From assembly GCA_028622995.1 (NCBI GenBank), contig JAJQJQ010000002.1:7812001-7876000 (forward strand): a stretch of DNA of 64,000 nucleotides. The letters run 5' to 3'. The stretch comes from Panagrolaimus kolymaensis (Eukaryota; Nematoda; Chromadorea; Rhabditida; Panagrolaimidae). Position numbers and translations under genes: made by a program. Under the pieces are notes generated by a model. That model saw nothing but the letters and a program-made list of their open reading frames with translations. It did not search any database and was not told the DNA's origin. Of the stretch, positions 44,179 to 56,581 are shown piece after piece. Every line of letters begins with the position of its first letter. The first letter of the stretch is position 1.

Positions 44179-47100
44179 GAAATTTTGAGACTTTTAAAAT
44201 TTGAAAGAAGGCGAAAAAAAGGGCGTGAAGATGAATATCAAAATAAGCCTTTGAATCTTTGAATGTTTTATTTTGCCTGGAAACTTTTTAATAATATTTT
44301 TCAAGCGAACAAAAAAATAAAAGTTATTGACTTTACTTTTTTAAGAAAAATTATTATTAAAAGTCCCAAAGCTAACACGATTTCTGATTTTTTAAAGGTG
44401 TTTCTTTATATTTTCTTTTGCGATCGCATATTTTTTTAAAACTTTTTTCAACTTTCTTTGTGCTTTCTTTTTCGCTTTTTGTTAAAATTTGCTATTTTTT
44501 TTGGGCGAGAGGGTTCTTTGATATTCAAAAATCCAAACGAACATTTATATATTTTTTTATTTTGTTGTTTGGTAGTTTAGCAATAACAACAATAATCATT
44601 TTTTAAAAATTGCTTAAGCTTTATTAGTTTTTTTTTCTTTGTTGAAATATTATTTTGCACTTTATTAGTTTTCTGTAATATCCCTTTTTATTAGCTATAA
44701 ATTCCATTGTAAAAATAAAGAACAAATAATCCCTAGAAACCCCTTTCGATAAACCTTTTCTATTTTCAATTTACTTTTTGATTCGTTTTTTTTTTGTGAA
44801 TATAAAGTTTTGCTTCCAACTTCCAAAAAAGAAAATTTTTTAGGACGTCATAACTATGTTTTTTTTTCAAAGATTTTTTTATAAACTTTGTATTTTTGCG
44901 TGTTTAAATAATTTTAAAATTAATCCTTGGAGATTTGTTTGACTTTGAATTTTGTAATTAGCTTTAAAGAGTGCTGCAACAGACTTGGTTGTCGAAGGTG
45001 TTGCATTTTTTGCTCATTAGAAATTATTGTCACATGTCTGACCATTCCTTCCTTAATCAAATAATTAATTAAAAATCGCTATAAAAGCGAAAGTTCTGTT
45101 TAAAATCAAAGTAACATTAGCTTTTATGAAACCTTGTTTGATTAAAATAAACTTGGATAAACTGAAAAATTAAACTCATGTTTCAACAACCCTATCTTAT
45201 GCTTTTCCATCCATGTATTTCTCCTTCAAAAAATAAAGTCATAAGATTTCATTATTTATTAAATTTTTTTAAAGACGCATGTAAAGCTCGTCTTTTCTTT
45301 TACATTTTTCCATGATTTAATAATTAAAGATGGAAATAAACTTTATTTTATTTTATATATTTCGTAAAAATATTGGATGTAAGGATTTGTTAATTATTAT
45401 TTGCCACCGTTTGTTTTTTTAATGAAGAAGGATAAGGAAGTTTTTGCGAATATAATATAAAAAATATGACCTTTTTTGTGAAATTTCTTTTTTTGTTTGT
45501 TAAACTTTGGTCAAAACATTTATTTTCTTTTTTTGGATTACAAAATACTAACTTATTTTTAGTAAAACTTTGAGACAATAGAAGAGTATTTCAATAAAAA
45601 AAAGAAGCTAAAATTAGTTCAAGAGTTGACAGTTTTTTTTATAAAACAAATTCTTAGAATTTTCCAGTTTAGGTTGATTAGAATAGTAATTAAAATATTC
45701 AAAATATTGTTAATTTGGAGCTACTACTATCATTTTCTATAAAAACCCTAAAATTTGATGTGGGTGTAAAAGCAAAGATCAAAATCATTTGTTTTTTTTT
45801 TTTTTGATATCCAACATCCATCTTTGTTTCCTAATTTTCCAGAACAATGCTTTTCTTCTTTTCTTTTTTTCATTCAAAAAGAAAGTTTTTTGAAATTTTT
45901 TTACTCCGCAAAAGTTACTTTTCTCATTTTCTAACTTTTTCGTTTACTTACTTTTTTTAAGCTTGGATTCATCCATCCATTTTTTTCTTCTTCTCCACAT
46001 CTTTCGAGATTCTTTTTTTTTTCATTCATATTTATTTCCATTCAGAAGACACACCCATATTTTTTCTTGATGGTGCTTGGTCGTATGCTTCTTTAAAAAA
46101 AAATTAAAGCCACTCTAATTACCTATGAAAAATTTTTGAGACTCAAAAAATAAGCATAATGAAGCAAGTTTTTTTTCATTCATAAAAAAGACTCCTTCCA
46201 AAAATATTTTTTTTTGTATTCATTTCTTTTTTACTTTTTTCTTTTCTTGAAAGAAATTAATTTATTTTTAGAAGGTGGCGAAGAGAGCATGAGAAAGTGT
46301 AAAAAAATAAAGTTTGGTTGAGTTTCATAATTTTTTATTATTATTTTTTCTGCAAAAAAAAGAAGTATGTATGTTTAAACACAAATTTTTTTTCTTCTTC
46401 TTCCTTTCGTTTCTGTTGTTGCAACTAATTTTCTTGCTACTATATTTTTTTAAATTTACGTCATAGGTTTTTGTCGTTTCTTTTTTTTTCTTGAGTTATT
46501 AAAAGGGCGTGATTCTTATTAATTTTTGTTTTTTCGCTGTGGTACATTTATGGAACGAACAAATTCTTATTCATGGAGTACTTTGATGCTATTTGAGAGT
46601 GCACATGGCAAAGTTCCATATACTTTTCCATTTTGCACACAACATGTGGGCCATTGCAACCACCACTTGGTTTATTGCTTACTTTTAATTATAATTTTAA
46701 AAAAAGGTAAATAATAAAAGAAACCAAAAATTCTTAGCTTTTTTTCTTAGAATTTAAAATTCTTAAAAAAATCTTTTTTTAAGTTGCAAATTCGCTAATC
46801 AAAATGCCAAAAAGTGCAAAGACATAGAGCTTTTTATTTTTGAACCTAGATTTTCCAGAAATAAATGTCTGAACTCAAAATAAGTAAAGTATTGTCTTTC
46901 TTTATGTCTCGTCTTATTATAGTTTTTTTCTTCCTATTTTTTTGTAGACTACTTCCAATTTTTTTTCCTACGAAAACTTGGCTTTTTAAATTTTTCTTTA
47001 AAAGTCATTTTTGATATTTCCCGGTTTTCTTTTTTGATTCATAATTTGCAATAAAAAAACAAGCAAATGTCAAAAGTTCGTGTTTTTGACCCTTTTATGT

Positions 47101-49351
47101 TTTGCTTGAATCAGCTGCTGCTAAATAAATGTCTGGTTTGCTTTTATTAATAATATTTTTTTTGTTGGTTTAACACTTTTTTAATTATGTATATTGTGCA
47201 AGCTGATTATAAAAATTATAAAAAATATTCCATTCTTTTGGTGATAAGATATTACATAAATGACACTAACTCTATTCTAAAAATTATTGTTAATTTTTTG
47301 TTACTATCACTTACATTTATTTCCCAGAAACAGAATTATTTTTATCTCGTCCACGTTTATCCTTGTTAATGAAAATTATACGAGGAACTTTTACATGTCT
47401 CTTTGATATATATACTCCTTTAAAAAAATCTTTTTAAAAAATTACTGATTTATTTATTACTTTTTTTATATCAAAGCAATCCACTTTCCAAAAAGAAAAA
47501 AAACTTCCTTGTTTATTTTTTCTTTATATCTCACATTTTTTAGCTTTATTTTTTTCTTATTACTTTTTTTAAGTTTTATTTTATTCATTTTTTTGTTTGA
47601 AGCTTAACTTGGAAGGTTTTTAAAGACGCTAATCAAAGTTTTCTATCTTTGTATTTTTTTTTGTTATGGATTTTGTTTATAAATGACTCCTCGCATTACT
47701 CTTTTTTCTCCGACGCCGCTTCTTTTACTCGTATGCAAAAACAACAACAAAAAAAAACTCTTAACTTTTTTTAATATTAAAAAACTTTTTTTTATTCAGC
47801 AAAAAAAAAATAAGAACTCCCGCAAAAAAATGATGAAGCACGAATGAAAGCCATTGAAAAAAAAAAGTTCTTTTTTATAGAGCAAGAAAAAAAGTTTGAG
47901 GTTTAATATTTTTTTGGATTTTAGAAAAATGAGTAAAGGGCAAAAAAAGAAAAAGTGCCGCCGCAGCAGAGATTAAATAGCAATGAGAAAGATTCACTAT
48001 TTTTTGTTGTTTGTTACTCGGGTTTTGCAAAACAAAAATATAAAAATGTTTGTTCCAATTAGGAAGGAAATTTTTTTGCAAGAAAAATGAGTTAGCTCTA
48101 TAAGTTATTGCAAAAATGCTAAAATAAATATGAAGCAAAAAAAGAGCCTTTGGCATATTTTTTTTATCAGGAAATAAAAGTCATAAAGAAAGAAGACATG
48201 CATCTTTTTAAAAAAGCTGTAAAAAACTTGATAACTTAATTTTTTTGTTATTACGAAAGATTTATAATCAAAAGCTATTTTAGTTATTTTTATGCTTGAA
48301 TTAAATCAGAAAAACCAAAAAAGAAAAAAACACAAAATGCTTTTTTATCAGTTTGAACCATCATTTGTTTTCCCATAAAATTAATACTACCATTATTTGT
48401 TTTTCTACGATGGCAGCAACTACTAATCCCAAACTAACTAACTAACTTGAGCTCGTTCATTCTAGGAACCGCTTTATTCTATCTGGTTTTTATTTAAATA
48501 AAAATATATCGTCTCACTATTTCACATATTTTTTGTGGTTAACTTAATGTAATTTGTTTTACGAATTCGATGTTTTCATATTTCAATTTGACGAGAGAAC
48601 GAGAATTTGCATTTTAATTCGAAGATGAAATAATTTTTTTAAGAATTGTCTTGTTCTTGTCAATATTTCTAGTTTTTTTGTTTGTCCCTGGAGAATTCTT
48701 TTTTTATTTTACTCTCGTGTTTTAATAATCTTCAATAATAAAAAAAACATTTCAACGTAATTTCCAAAAAAAATAATTTGACGAGAGAAACATTGTTTTC
48801 AAATTTTTATTTATGACATATTTTGTTTCATAATTTTAATTTCATAATTAGCACTATTTCACGAGGCTCGCGTGCATGCAAAGTTTTTTTTCTTCTTCAT
48901 AACATTCCAAGGATTTTTTTTTACTTTTAATTGTCACTTTCGAAAAGTACCATTCTTTTATTATTTTGACCCATTTCATTGTTTTAAAGATTTTTTGTAT
49001 CCAAGTCAACTATTTGTGTACCTCATTTTTATTTGGCCTTTAAAACGAACAATAATACCGTGTGTACATTTTCACGTGTGTGCTACTTTCTTTTCTTTAC
49101 AAAAAAAAGAAAAACTTTGTTTTGATTGTTGGTTGGCACAACAAATATTTTTTTGCGTCATAAAAAATGCGAGAAAATATAATAATGACGCTAAATTGAC
49201 TTTCACTTTTTCACTTTAATTAAGTCACCATTTTCAGGAGTAAATAAAAATATAAAAACCTTTTTTATATAAATATATTTTTCCCAAATGGCATAAATCT
49301 TTATCTCCTGGGGCAATTTTAATTTAACAAAAAAAATAGTAGATAGAAATC
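44179..49351. other. Gene desert, distal half (upstream of the GPCR)
   Basis: About 5.2 kb, AT-rich, T-tract rich. A short higher-complexity island at about 46540-46680 stands out but has no coding or clear RNA signature. The region probably includes regulatory DNA of the receptor gene. Confidence 0.4.
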
Positions 49352-52300
49352 ATGCCACCTGACAACATCGCCGTCGCTGTTGTAGCTTCTCTTGTTTCTG
49401 CTACAACCATTTTGGATTCTGGAAATAATATTATTTCATCCCCAAATGAAATAGATGCAAATTGGGAACGTCAATGGTTGTATATATTTCTTGCAACTGT
49501 ACCCATTGCATGCATATTTGGTAACATTCTTGTTGTGGCAGCAGTATGGACAACAAAAAGTTTACAAACTCCAACAAATTATTTGCTAGTTTCTTTAGCA
49601 ATGGCTGATTTATTAGTTGGAACTTTAGTTATGCCTTTTAGTATTTATTTAAGCGTTAATGCTTTACATTGGCATATGCCTGCAGAAATTTGTTATATTT
49701 ATTGTGTTTTGGATGTTGCAGCCTCTACGAGTTCTATCGTACATTTAGTTTTAATTAGTATTGATAGGTAAGTAAAAAAATTATAATAAATATATTGTCT
49801 CGAAAAAATAGATTTTGAATTAAAATTCTTCTATTAAGTTTTCATAAAAAAAATTTAATAAAGGCAATATTGAATGAGATAGTATTTCTTTATTGTCTGC
49901 AACCAAAACTCTCCTCATTTTCTTTTTATTTCTTAATAACCCATTTATGGATTTCTTTAATAATTATTAGTTAGCTTTGCGCAGAGGCGATAACGTGACC
50001 AATGAGGGAAACCGAGGTGCGTTTATTGCTGGTTGAAAACTTTCACCAATTACCCGCGATGATCTCTGAAATATGAGTATCATACGCAATTTTTGGACAG
50101 CCCTCCGGGGCTTTATTTTCTTTCTAACACAACAAACCAAACAATATGGAGGATTTGTCTTAGACATTTTTCACTCAAAACATAAACTTGGAAGCAATGT
50201 TCCGCTTTAAAATTTCGAAACTTTTGCAAAACCATTGAATTCCTTTAGCACCAAATCTTTTGAGAGATAGTTTTTTAAATAATTTGGAAGTTAAAATTAT
50301 ATGTGAATTTAAAAAACAAAAAGCGAAAATAAACCTTTAATAAAATGCGACATTTTTTTAGGCTGGTAGCTGCAACAAAACCAGCTGAATATAAAACAAT
50401 AAAGCATCGTCGACGAGTATATATGGCCATTGCATTTGCATGGTTATTCAGTATTGGACTTTCACTTCCCCTTGGAACGGGTTTCAATACAATGACAAAA
50501 TATTTTGTTCTTACTGAACATCATTGTGGAATATATTCACCAATATATATGTTTTGTTCATCAATATTTGCATTTTATTTACCATGTTTAATTATGGCTA
50601 TAACATATGGGTATATTTTTTATACGCTTCGTAAGCGTCTTCGATCAATACAACTTCAAGAAATGGCGGGAGGTCAATTTTTGGGTTTTGGCGCGGATGT
50701 TGGAAATATTGCAACTTCTGCCATTGAAACTGTGATAGGCGTGGCACCAAGAAATAGAAATATGATTAGTTGGGAAAAACCATTATTAAGAAAAATAGAA
50801 GAAACTGCGGCTGAGCATGCTTCATCGTTGAATGATTCAGAAAGGGAACAATTGCAAACTATTTTGGAATGCGTTCATCCAAGTAGCAGTGGAAGTCAAG
50901 AATTAACGACCATGGATGATGACATGGAACGGCCACCAAGTGTTTTATTAGAAGCAGTGACATTGAGGGCATACGAAAATACATCGTCGAGTAGCATTTT
51001 GGAAGTGCCCCGATCGCTGCCTTCATCATCGTAAGCTTTTTTTAATCTGATTTTTTGTTGTTGATTCTCAAAAACAAAAATAACATAATTTACTTTTTTT
51101 TAAATTCTGAAATAAGCTTTTGTTGTGGGACTCAAAGTAGCAAATTAATCTTTTAGCACCAAACGCCGCTTTTCTGATGCAATTTCATTTCATACAAAAA
51201 CTCGTAAAAAGTCAGTAACCATAAATACGACTTCTCTTCGTCGACATTCATATCAACCTCAAGGTTCCGTAGTTAAAGAACATCATAGATTAAAACCCCA
51301 AGTAAGTTATATCTTTTTTTATTATATCTTTATCCTATAAATTTAACTAATATCTAAAAGCACGCAAATATGCATATACACACCTTTTTTCTTTCTTAAA
51401 ACTAACCCCAATTTTTCCAACAACAAAAAACTTATAATTCAGAAATAATTTCATTTTTATTTCTCGCAATTTAGGCACCTTTAAACATATTTCATAATAA
51501 ATGGTTGATATCACCTTTCGAAAAATATTATGAATCTCAAAAGGTAGTGTGTATATTTAAATTTTTTTCGATTAAATACCCAAAAAATTTTGTATCGGCA
51601 TTCTTCGAGGAAATTTTGCCATCAAATTAAAACCCAAAATCATTAAAAAAAATTTATTAAAAAGTTTATCCATATTTTTTTGTTGCAGCGTGAACGAAGA
51701 AATATGCGTCGATTATCTGAAATGATAGAAGATTGGGAGCGTCCATCTCGTACATCCCTTTCCCATATGTATTCATTCGCTCGAAGGGAATCAGTTTATA
51801 TTGCAAGAAAAAAATTAGCTGGTTTAAAAGATTGGGCATTAGATTTGCTGGCGAAATTAAAATCCAAACAAGGTATGGCTATTCGACGTGAAACCCGTGC
51901 AACTAAACTTGTGGCAACTGTGATGGTTGTATTCTTAGCATGTTGGCTGCCATTTTTTACATTAAATATGGTTAAAGTTTATAAATTAATATTTAATTCA
52001 TGGCCCGCTGAACTTGAAGGATTATTTCATTGGTTCACGGCTCTTGGATATTTGAATAGTTCGCTAAACTTTTTTATTTATTCAGCCATTAATCAAGTGA
52101 GTTTTGGTTTTAGACTTATGAATCACTTTCGCATATAATTTTTCGAAGTGAAAAAATTGTTAAATTTTGTTTTTATGGAATAAATTATAGAAATTTCGTT
52201 CATCGTTTCGAAGACTCGTAGGATTAAAACGAAAACGGGATAAAACTTGGATGTTGCCACCCAAAGAAATGGAACGAAGGCGACATGCTCGATATGGATG

Positions 52301-52821
52301 CGGATGTGGGCCATTTCATAAAGTGAAAAGAACAACCTTGAGAAAAGCTAGCAGCGTTGGGTAAGCTTATTTACATACTCGTATACTTTTTTACATTTTT
52401 CCATTTCGAAAATCAATGGGGAAAAAATTTTCTTCTAAAAGATCGTTGACTAATTTTTATATTTCAGAATAATAGCCAGACGATTTTCTGTAAATAAGCC
52501 CGAAATAATAATTGATGAAGTATCTGTGATTTCCCCAAATAATATTTCTATTTCAAATGGTGGAAATACAACCTTTCGGTAAGTGCTATCAAGCAGCTTT
52601 TATCCCATTAAAAAATCCTAACATTTTACTATATTTTTAGTCGCTCATCGGATGATTGCATTCGTCGATCATCTAGCGAAGTGATGGGTGGAGTGGTATT
52701 CCCATCAAATTATAATAGTCGAAGAGGTTCGGGAATGAGTAATTCCTCGGCTTCTTTACAATTACATGATATGCATCAAATTGCTGTGCAATCTGCAAAT
52801 GAAGCAGAAATATTTGTTTAA
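49352..52821 (+). CDS. Aminergic GPCR, D2-like dopamine receptor type
   Basis: Eight exons (49352-49767, 50362-51030, 51157-51301, 51475-51543, 51689-52096, 52191-52360, 52468-52578, 52641-52821) give 722 aa. Class A marks: TM1 GNILVV, TM2 SLAMADLLVG, TM3 with amine-binding Asp (CVLDVAAS) and DRL in place of DRY, TM5 CSSIFAFYLPC with the catechol-type serines, a third loop of more than 300 residues, TM6 FLACWLPFF and TM7 LNSSLNFFIY in place of NPxxY. The very long third loop and short loops elsewhere are typical of Gi/o-coupled D2-like receptors (DOP-3-like); the exact orthologue is not certain. The C-tail is unusually long (about 170 residues), with basic Arg clusters and Ser runs. The first intron contains U4 snRNA. 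Confidence 0.85.
49973..50115 (+). ncRNA. U4: U4 spliceosomal snRNA
   Basis: Begins AGCTTTGCGCAG and continues with the diagnostic ACCAATGAGG...CCGAGGTGCG, TTTATTGCTGGTTGAAAAC (U4/U6 stem and 5' stem-loop), and AATTTTTGG as the Sm site near 50090, closed by a GCCCTCCGGGGC terminal hairpin. The match to animal U4 is continuous along about 140 bases. It lies on the sense strand within the first intron of the GPCR gene. The exact 3' end is uncertain by a few bases. snRNAs normally have their own promoter, so independent transcription is likely. Confidence 0.93.
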
Positions 52822-52936
52822 ATTATTATTGTTTTTTTATTTCTTGATTTAAAAAAATTAAAAATAAATTAATTTTTTCAAAAATATTTGCAACAATAAA
52901 AACATATCAAAAATAAATAATATTAAAACACTTTTT

Positions 52937-53097
52937 TTAATAAACTTTTCGAGTAGTTGTTGACAACATTTTTTTAACAATATCTTTAAGAATTTCATCG
53001 GAAAGTGTATCTCCGCCAACGGTTGTTGCATCTTTCTTTAAAATGTTAACAATAAAACAAGTGCAAGTTTCACGAAGCTTTGGAGCATTATAAATTA
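52937..53097 (-). pseudogene. Orphan terminal exon
   Basis: After a clear acceptor (TGCTTCAG), an open stretch of about 53 codons ends in a stop at 52937: YNAPKLRETCTCFIVNIL, then a Thr/Asp-rich part and DEILKDIVKKMLSTTTRK. It reads like the C-terminal BACK-type helix pair of a BTB or related protein. No matching upstream exons exist before the next gene starts to end at 53256. It may be a gene remnant, or an alternative 3' exon of the F-box-like gene upstream. Confidence 0.4.
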
Positions 53098-53255
53098 CTG
53101 AAGCATTTACAAGAAAAAAAATAAGAAATTTTATTCATCGAGAGAAATTTTATTCCGAATAATCAAACAACAAAAAACTTTATGAAAAAAACATAATAAC
53201 ATTTAATAATTTGATCCAAGTGTTTTTCCTTTGAACGTTGCGTTTCTTTAGAAAT

Positions 53256-54449
53256 TTAAAAATAAAATCCATTTTTGAATAATTGCTTAAATTCAAAGTC
53301 ATCAAAATTATTGGTGCAACGAAAATATGACAGCGGCTTGCTTGGATGTGATTTGGCTTTCCAAGAATCTTCCAAGTTTCGTAATTCATTTTTTGCATTC
53401 TTCAACCGCTCAGAATTTGTATTTAAATCAAAATATAAAGCAAATTTGCTGCCAAATGTTGCATTTTTCTAAAACAAATATTACTGGATTTATTAAAAAC
53501 GAGTTATAACAATACTTGGATAAACTCGCAATAAGCAATGATATTAAATGTTTCAGGTGCAAAAGAACTCATAAAAAATTTTATCTTTTTATTTCTTTTT
53601 AAAGCAGCAAGATTTTCACCTGATTCGGGAGAAAATTGCATTCCATAAAGCCTGAAAATATTAATTTTTTTTAAATCTTTTTTGCAAATTAAAAATAGTT
53701 TTAGTTATTACTTTATGTATTTAGCATTTGGAATTTTGGATATAATTTCTTCGATTGTCATAAAATTTGAATCAGTTTTATGAATTATTATTTCATTTAA
53801 GTAAAGCGTTTCCACTGTATTTGGATTGATGCATTGATTAAATTCATTTTCCGTTAAATTGGAATTTGATATAATAATAGAAATTGCATCGCAACGGTAA
53901 ATTCTTGGAATAAAGTCTGCAAATTCATTCTTTTCATTTGGAGTTACATACAACTTTTTGGTTATCCAAATTTTTAAGGGTTTTGAATAATTTGAGTGAA
54001 CATTCAATGCATAAAGATCACTCATTTTTCCACATTCAAACTTTTCTACGATCAATTTTTGTTTTATAAAATAAAAATATTTGCATGTTTGAATGAATTT
54101 TTTATAAATTTTGTGATTCATTAAACTCAAAATTCGATTCATAACATCTTTTGGAAAGGCAAAGTTTTGTCGTCCATATTCAGATGGACATGGCAAAGAT
54201 GTTATTTCTGCTAAAAAATATTCAAATATTGAAATTTAATAAAACTTTTTGTTTACGAATTTTCGTTTAAACAAAAAATTTACATTGATACCATTTTTCC
54301 TTATAAAACAAAGTTTTAAATATAAATCTGAATGCTTGAAATAAGCTTCGATAAAACGAAGTTTGATAGTTTCCTGTTTCAAGCAATATCGAAGTAGGGT
54401 TATCCGAATTTAATAACACAGCACTATAATAAAAATTCCAATCACCCAT
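53256..54449 (-). CDS. F-box-like protein, four exons (family member 2)
   Basis: Exons 54449-54284, 54210-53712, 53651-53516 and 53468-53256 give 337 aa. After a variable N-terminus comes the F-box-like block FPKDVMNRILSLMNHKIYKK with FIQTCKYFY, then IPRIYRCDAISIII, KIPNAKYIKLYGM and the C-terminal part ending LSYFRCTNNFDD. The order LP/DVM-RIL...TCKYFY is typical of nematode-expanded F-box families, presumed SCF ubiquitin-ligase adaptors. Neighbour gene at 54852-56019 is a tandem paralogue with the same intron phases. Confidence 0.75.
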
Positions 54450-54851
54450 TGTGAAAAAAAAACACTATGAAAATGAAGAATTTGTTTTTTAGCAATAAAT
54501 GAAAAATGTTAGGTCAGAGTTGGAACAAAAAATGGTCAAGCATAATCTTCTTTTTCAAAATACGCGGACAAACAACCATAGCAACAGAAATTTATTCTTT
54601 ATATTCCCTTCAAATGATACTTAGAAAAGGGGATAATCATTATCATAAACCATTCTCAAATTGTTGTTTGTCCTTTTTTTTATAAGACAATTTTTGGAAT
54701 AACAAAAGTCAAAAATAAAAAATAAACACTTTTGAACTATAAAATTTTTTAAATTCTTTTAATAATTTTATTTTATGAAAAAAGATTTATGCTGTAAGTT
54801 AAAGAAAGCTTTTTGTAAGCACATACAGTCCAAGTTGAATACATAGAAAAA

Positions 54852-56019
54852 TTATAAAAATGAATCATAAAATAAATCAGAAAATTCTTTATCATTTGAA
54901 TCGTTGGTGCAACGAAAATAATAAGATGACTGTTTACTGAGAATTTTAGCATTCCATGAATTTTCTAATTCTTGAAGTAAATTTTTTGCATTGTTTAACC
55001 CATTTTGGCTTATGGCTTCATTAAAACGAATTCCAAATTTGCTTTTAATTGTTGCAGCATTTTTCTAAAATATCAAAAACTTTAAACTTTGATTTTAATA
55101 ACAAAAAATTACTTGAATAAATTTGCAAAAAGCAACCAAATTAAAAGATTCTCGAGGTTTTGAAATACAAAAATGTTTAACTTTTTTATTTCTTTTTAAT
55201 TCAACGAGTTCCTCAGCAGTTTGATGGGTGAATTCCATGTTTAATAGTCTAAAAAATTTATGGATTTAAAACAACTTTAATTTTGTGTTTTCAATTGAAA
55301 AAAAAATATTCACATCATTGTTGTAGCATTTGGAACTTTTGCAACCACCTCTTCAACCTTCAATAAAGTTGAATCCAATTTTCCAATAAACATTCTATCA
55401 ATCAAAAGTGTTTCAACTCTATTTGGATTTATACAAAGATCAAATTCTTTTTCAGTTAAAATTGCTTTCGAAATTGATACATAAAATGCATCGCACCGAT
55501 AAATTCTTGAAAGAAATTCCGTAAATGCATATTTTTCATGAACAAATAATTTTTCGGTTATCCAAATTTTTGATGGCTTCGAGCAATATGATGATGGCAT
55601 TTTCATTGCATCGTGAACAACCATGCAACGACATGTTAGTTCGTTAGCTAATAACTTTTGTTCTTTAAAATAAAAATATTTGCATGTTTGAATGAGTTTT
55701 TTATAAATTTTGTGATTCATGCAACTCAAAATTCGATTCATTACATCCGTTGGAAAGGCAAAGTTTTGAGGAGTATATATTGATGGACATGGCAGTGCCC
55801 TCGTTTCCCTAAACACTTTTTTTAGTTTCTGTGCTTTTTAGATTTCAAGCCTTCTTTACTTGGATAAATATGTTTCCAATAAATATCATATTTCCATTCA
55901 GGTGAAAAGAAATTTAATTTTAATAAATAAGCATAAAATGGAGTTCGATATTGCTTTGATAATAATAAAATATTAGTTTTTCTTTCTGGATTCAATAAAA
56001 TCCCGCTTTTTAGGCGCAT
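54852..56019 (-). CDS. F-box-like protein, four exons (family member 3)
   Basis: Exons about 56019-55860, 55815-55314, 55248-55113 and 55064-54852 give 336 aa. It shares all blocks with the downstream paralogue: FPTDVMNRILSCMNHKIYKK, LIQTCKYFYFKEQKLL, LSRIYRCDAFYVSIS, KVPNATTM and a tail with YYFRCTNDSNDKEF. The first intron is doubtful: the reading frame needs an acceptor in an A-rich stretch (AAAAAAAG) rather than the nearby TTTAG, so exon 1 or its end may be mis-set. An ATG at 56019 is the first methionine in the open frame. Overall family identity is clear. Confidence 0.7.
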
Positions 56020-56581
56020 TTTGGTTCCTTTTTTTAAACAAATAAAAGTTGCAGTTTCCAAACAAAAACACAAAACGACATACAACGAAAGTTAGCGGTC
56101 AAAATTGATCGATTTTTTTTCACATGGACGAACAGATTTTTTTTCTAATGCCTTCAGTTTGACACCAAAGACGATGAAAACATAACACACTTTTTTCTTG
56201 AATGAAAATAAAGAAATCAAAAAAATGGGTAATAAATTGTTTGCAAAATATGCATTTTTATTTTTATGCTCCTCTTTTTTTATGTTCGATACATACAATA
56301 AATAAATCTTTGATATAAAACAAAATATAAACTTTGGCTTTTACTCAAAGGAAGCAAAATAAATTATGGTTTGATGCATGAAGCTTATCAACAACAAAAG
56401 GGCAGAACAATAGGCAAATTTAATCCGCTTCTGTAAAATGAATGGGAAAGTTATGGATGATAAGAAACTGAAATAATTCATTGTTTCAACAAACACGTGT
56501 GCTTCTTTCGCCTTTCTTTTTTTCCTGTTAATTTTTAGTAGCAATAATTAGAGTGAGCGTTTTGGATTGCTCTTAGTGAAA
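56020..56581. other. Intergenic, divergent promoter region
   Basis: Between the F-box-like gene (-) and acid sphingomyelinase (+). Minus-strand frames at 56092-56544 are low-complexity and unsupported. Confidence 0.4.

Noticed and set aside
44960..45020. Small stem TGCAACA...TGTTGCA in the gene desert as a microRNA candidate
   Set aside because: Seven-base stem with a 17-base loop is too short for a pre-miRNA.
46526..46714. 62-codon plus-strand frame in the gene desert
   Set aside because: Single isolated frame, no conserved motif, and not convincingly extended by splicing; noted only as a higher-complexity island.
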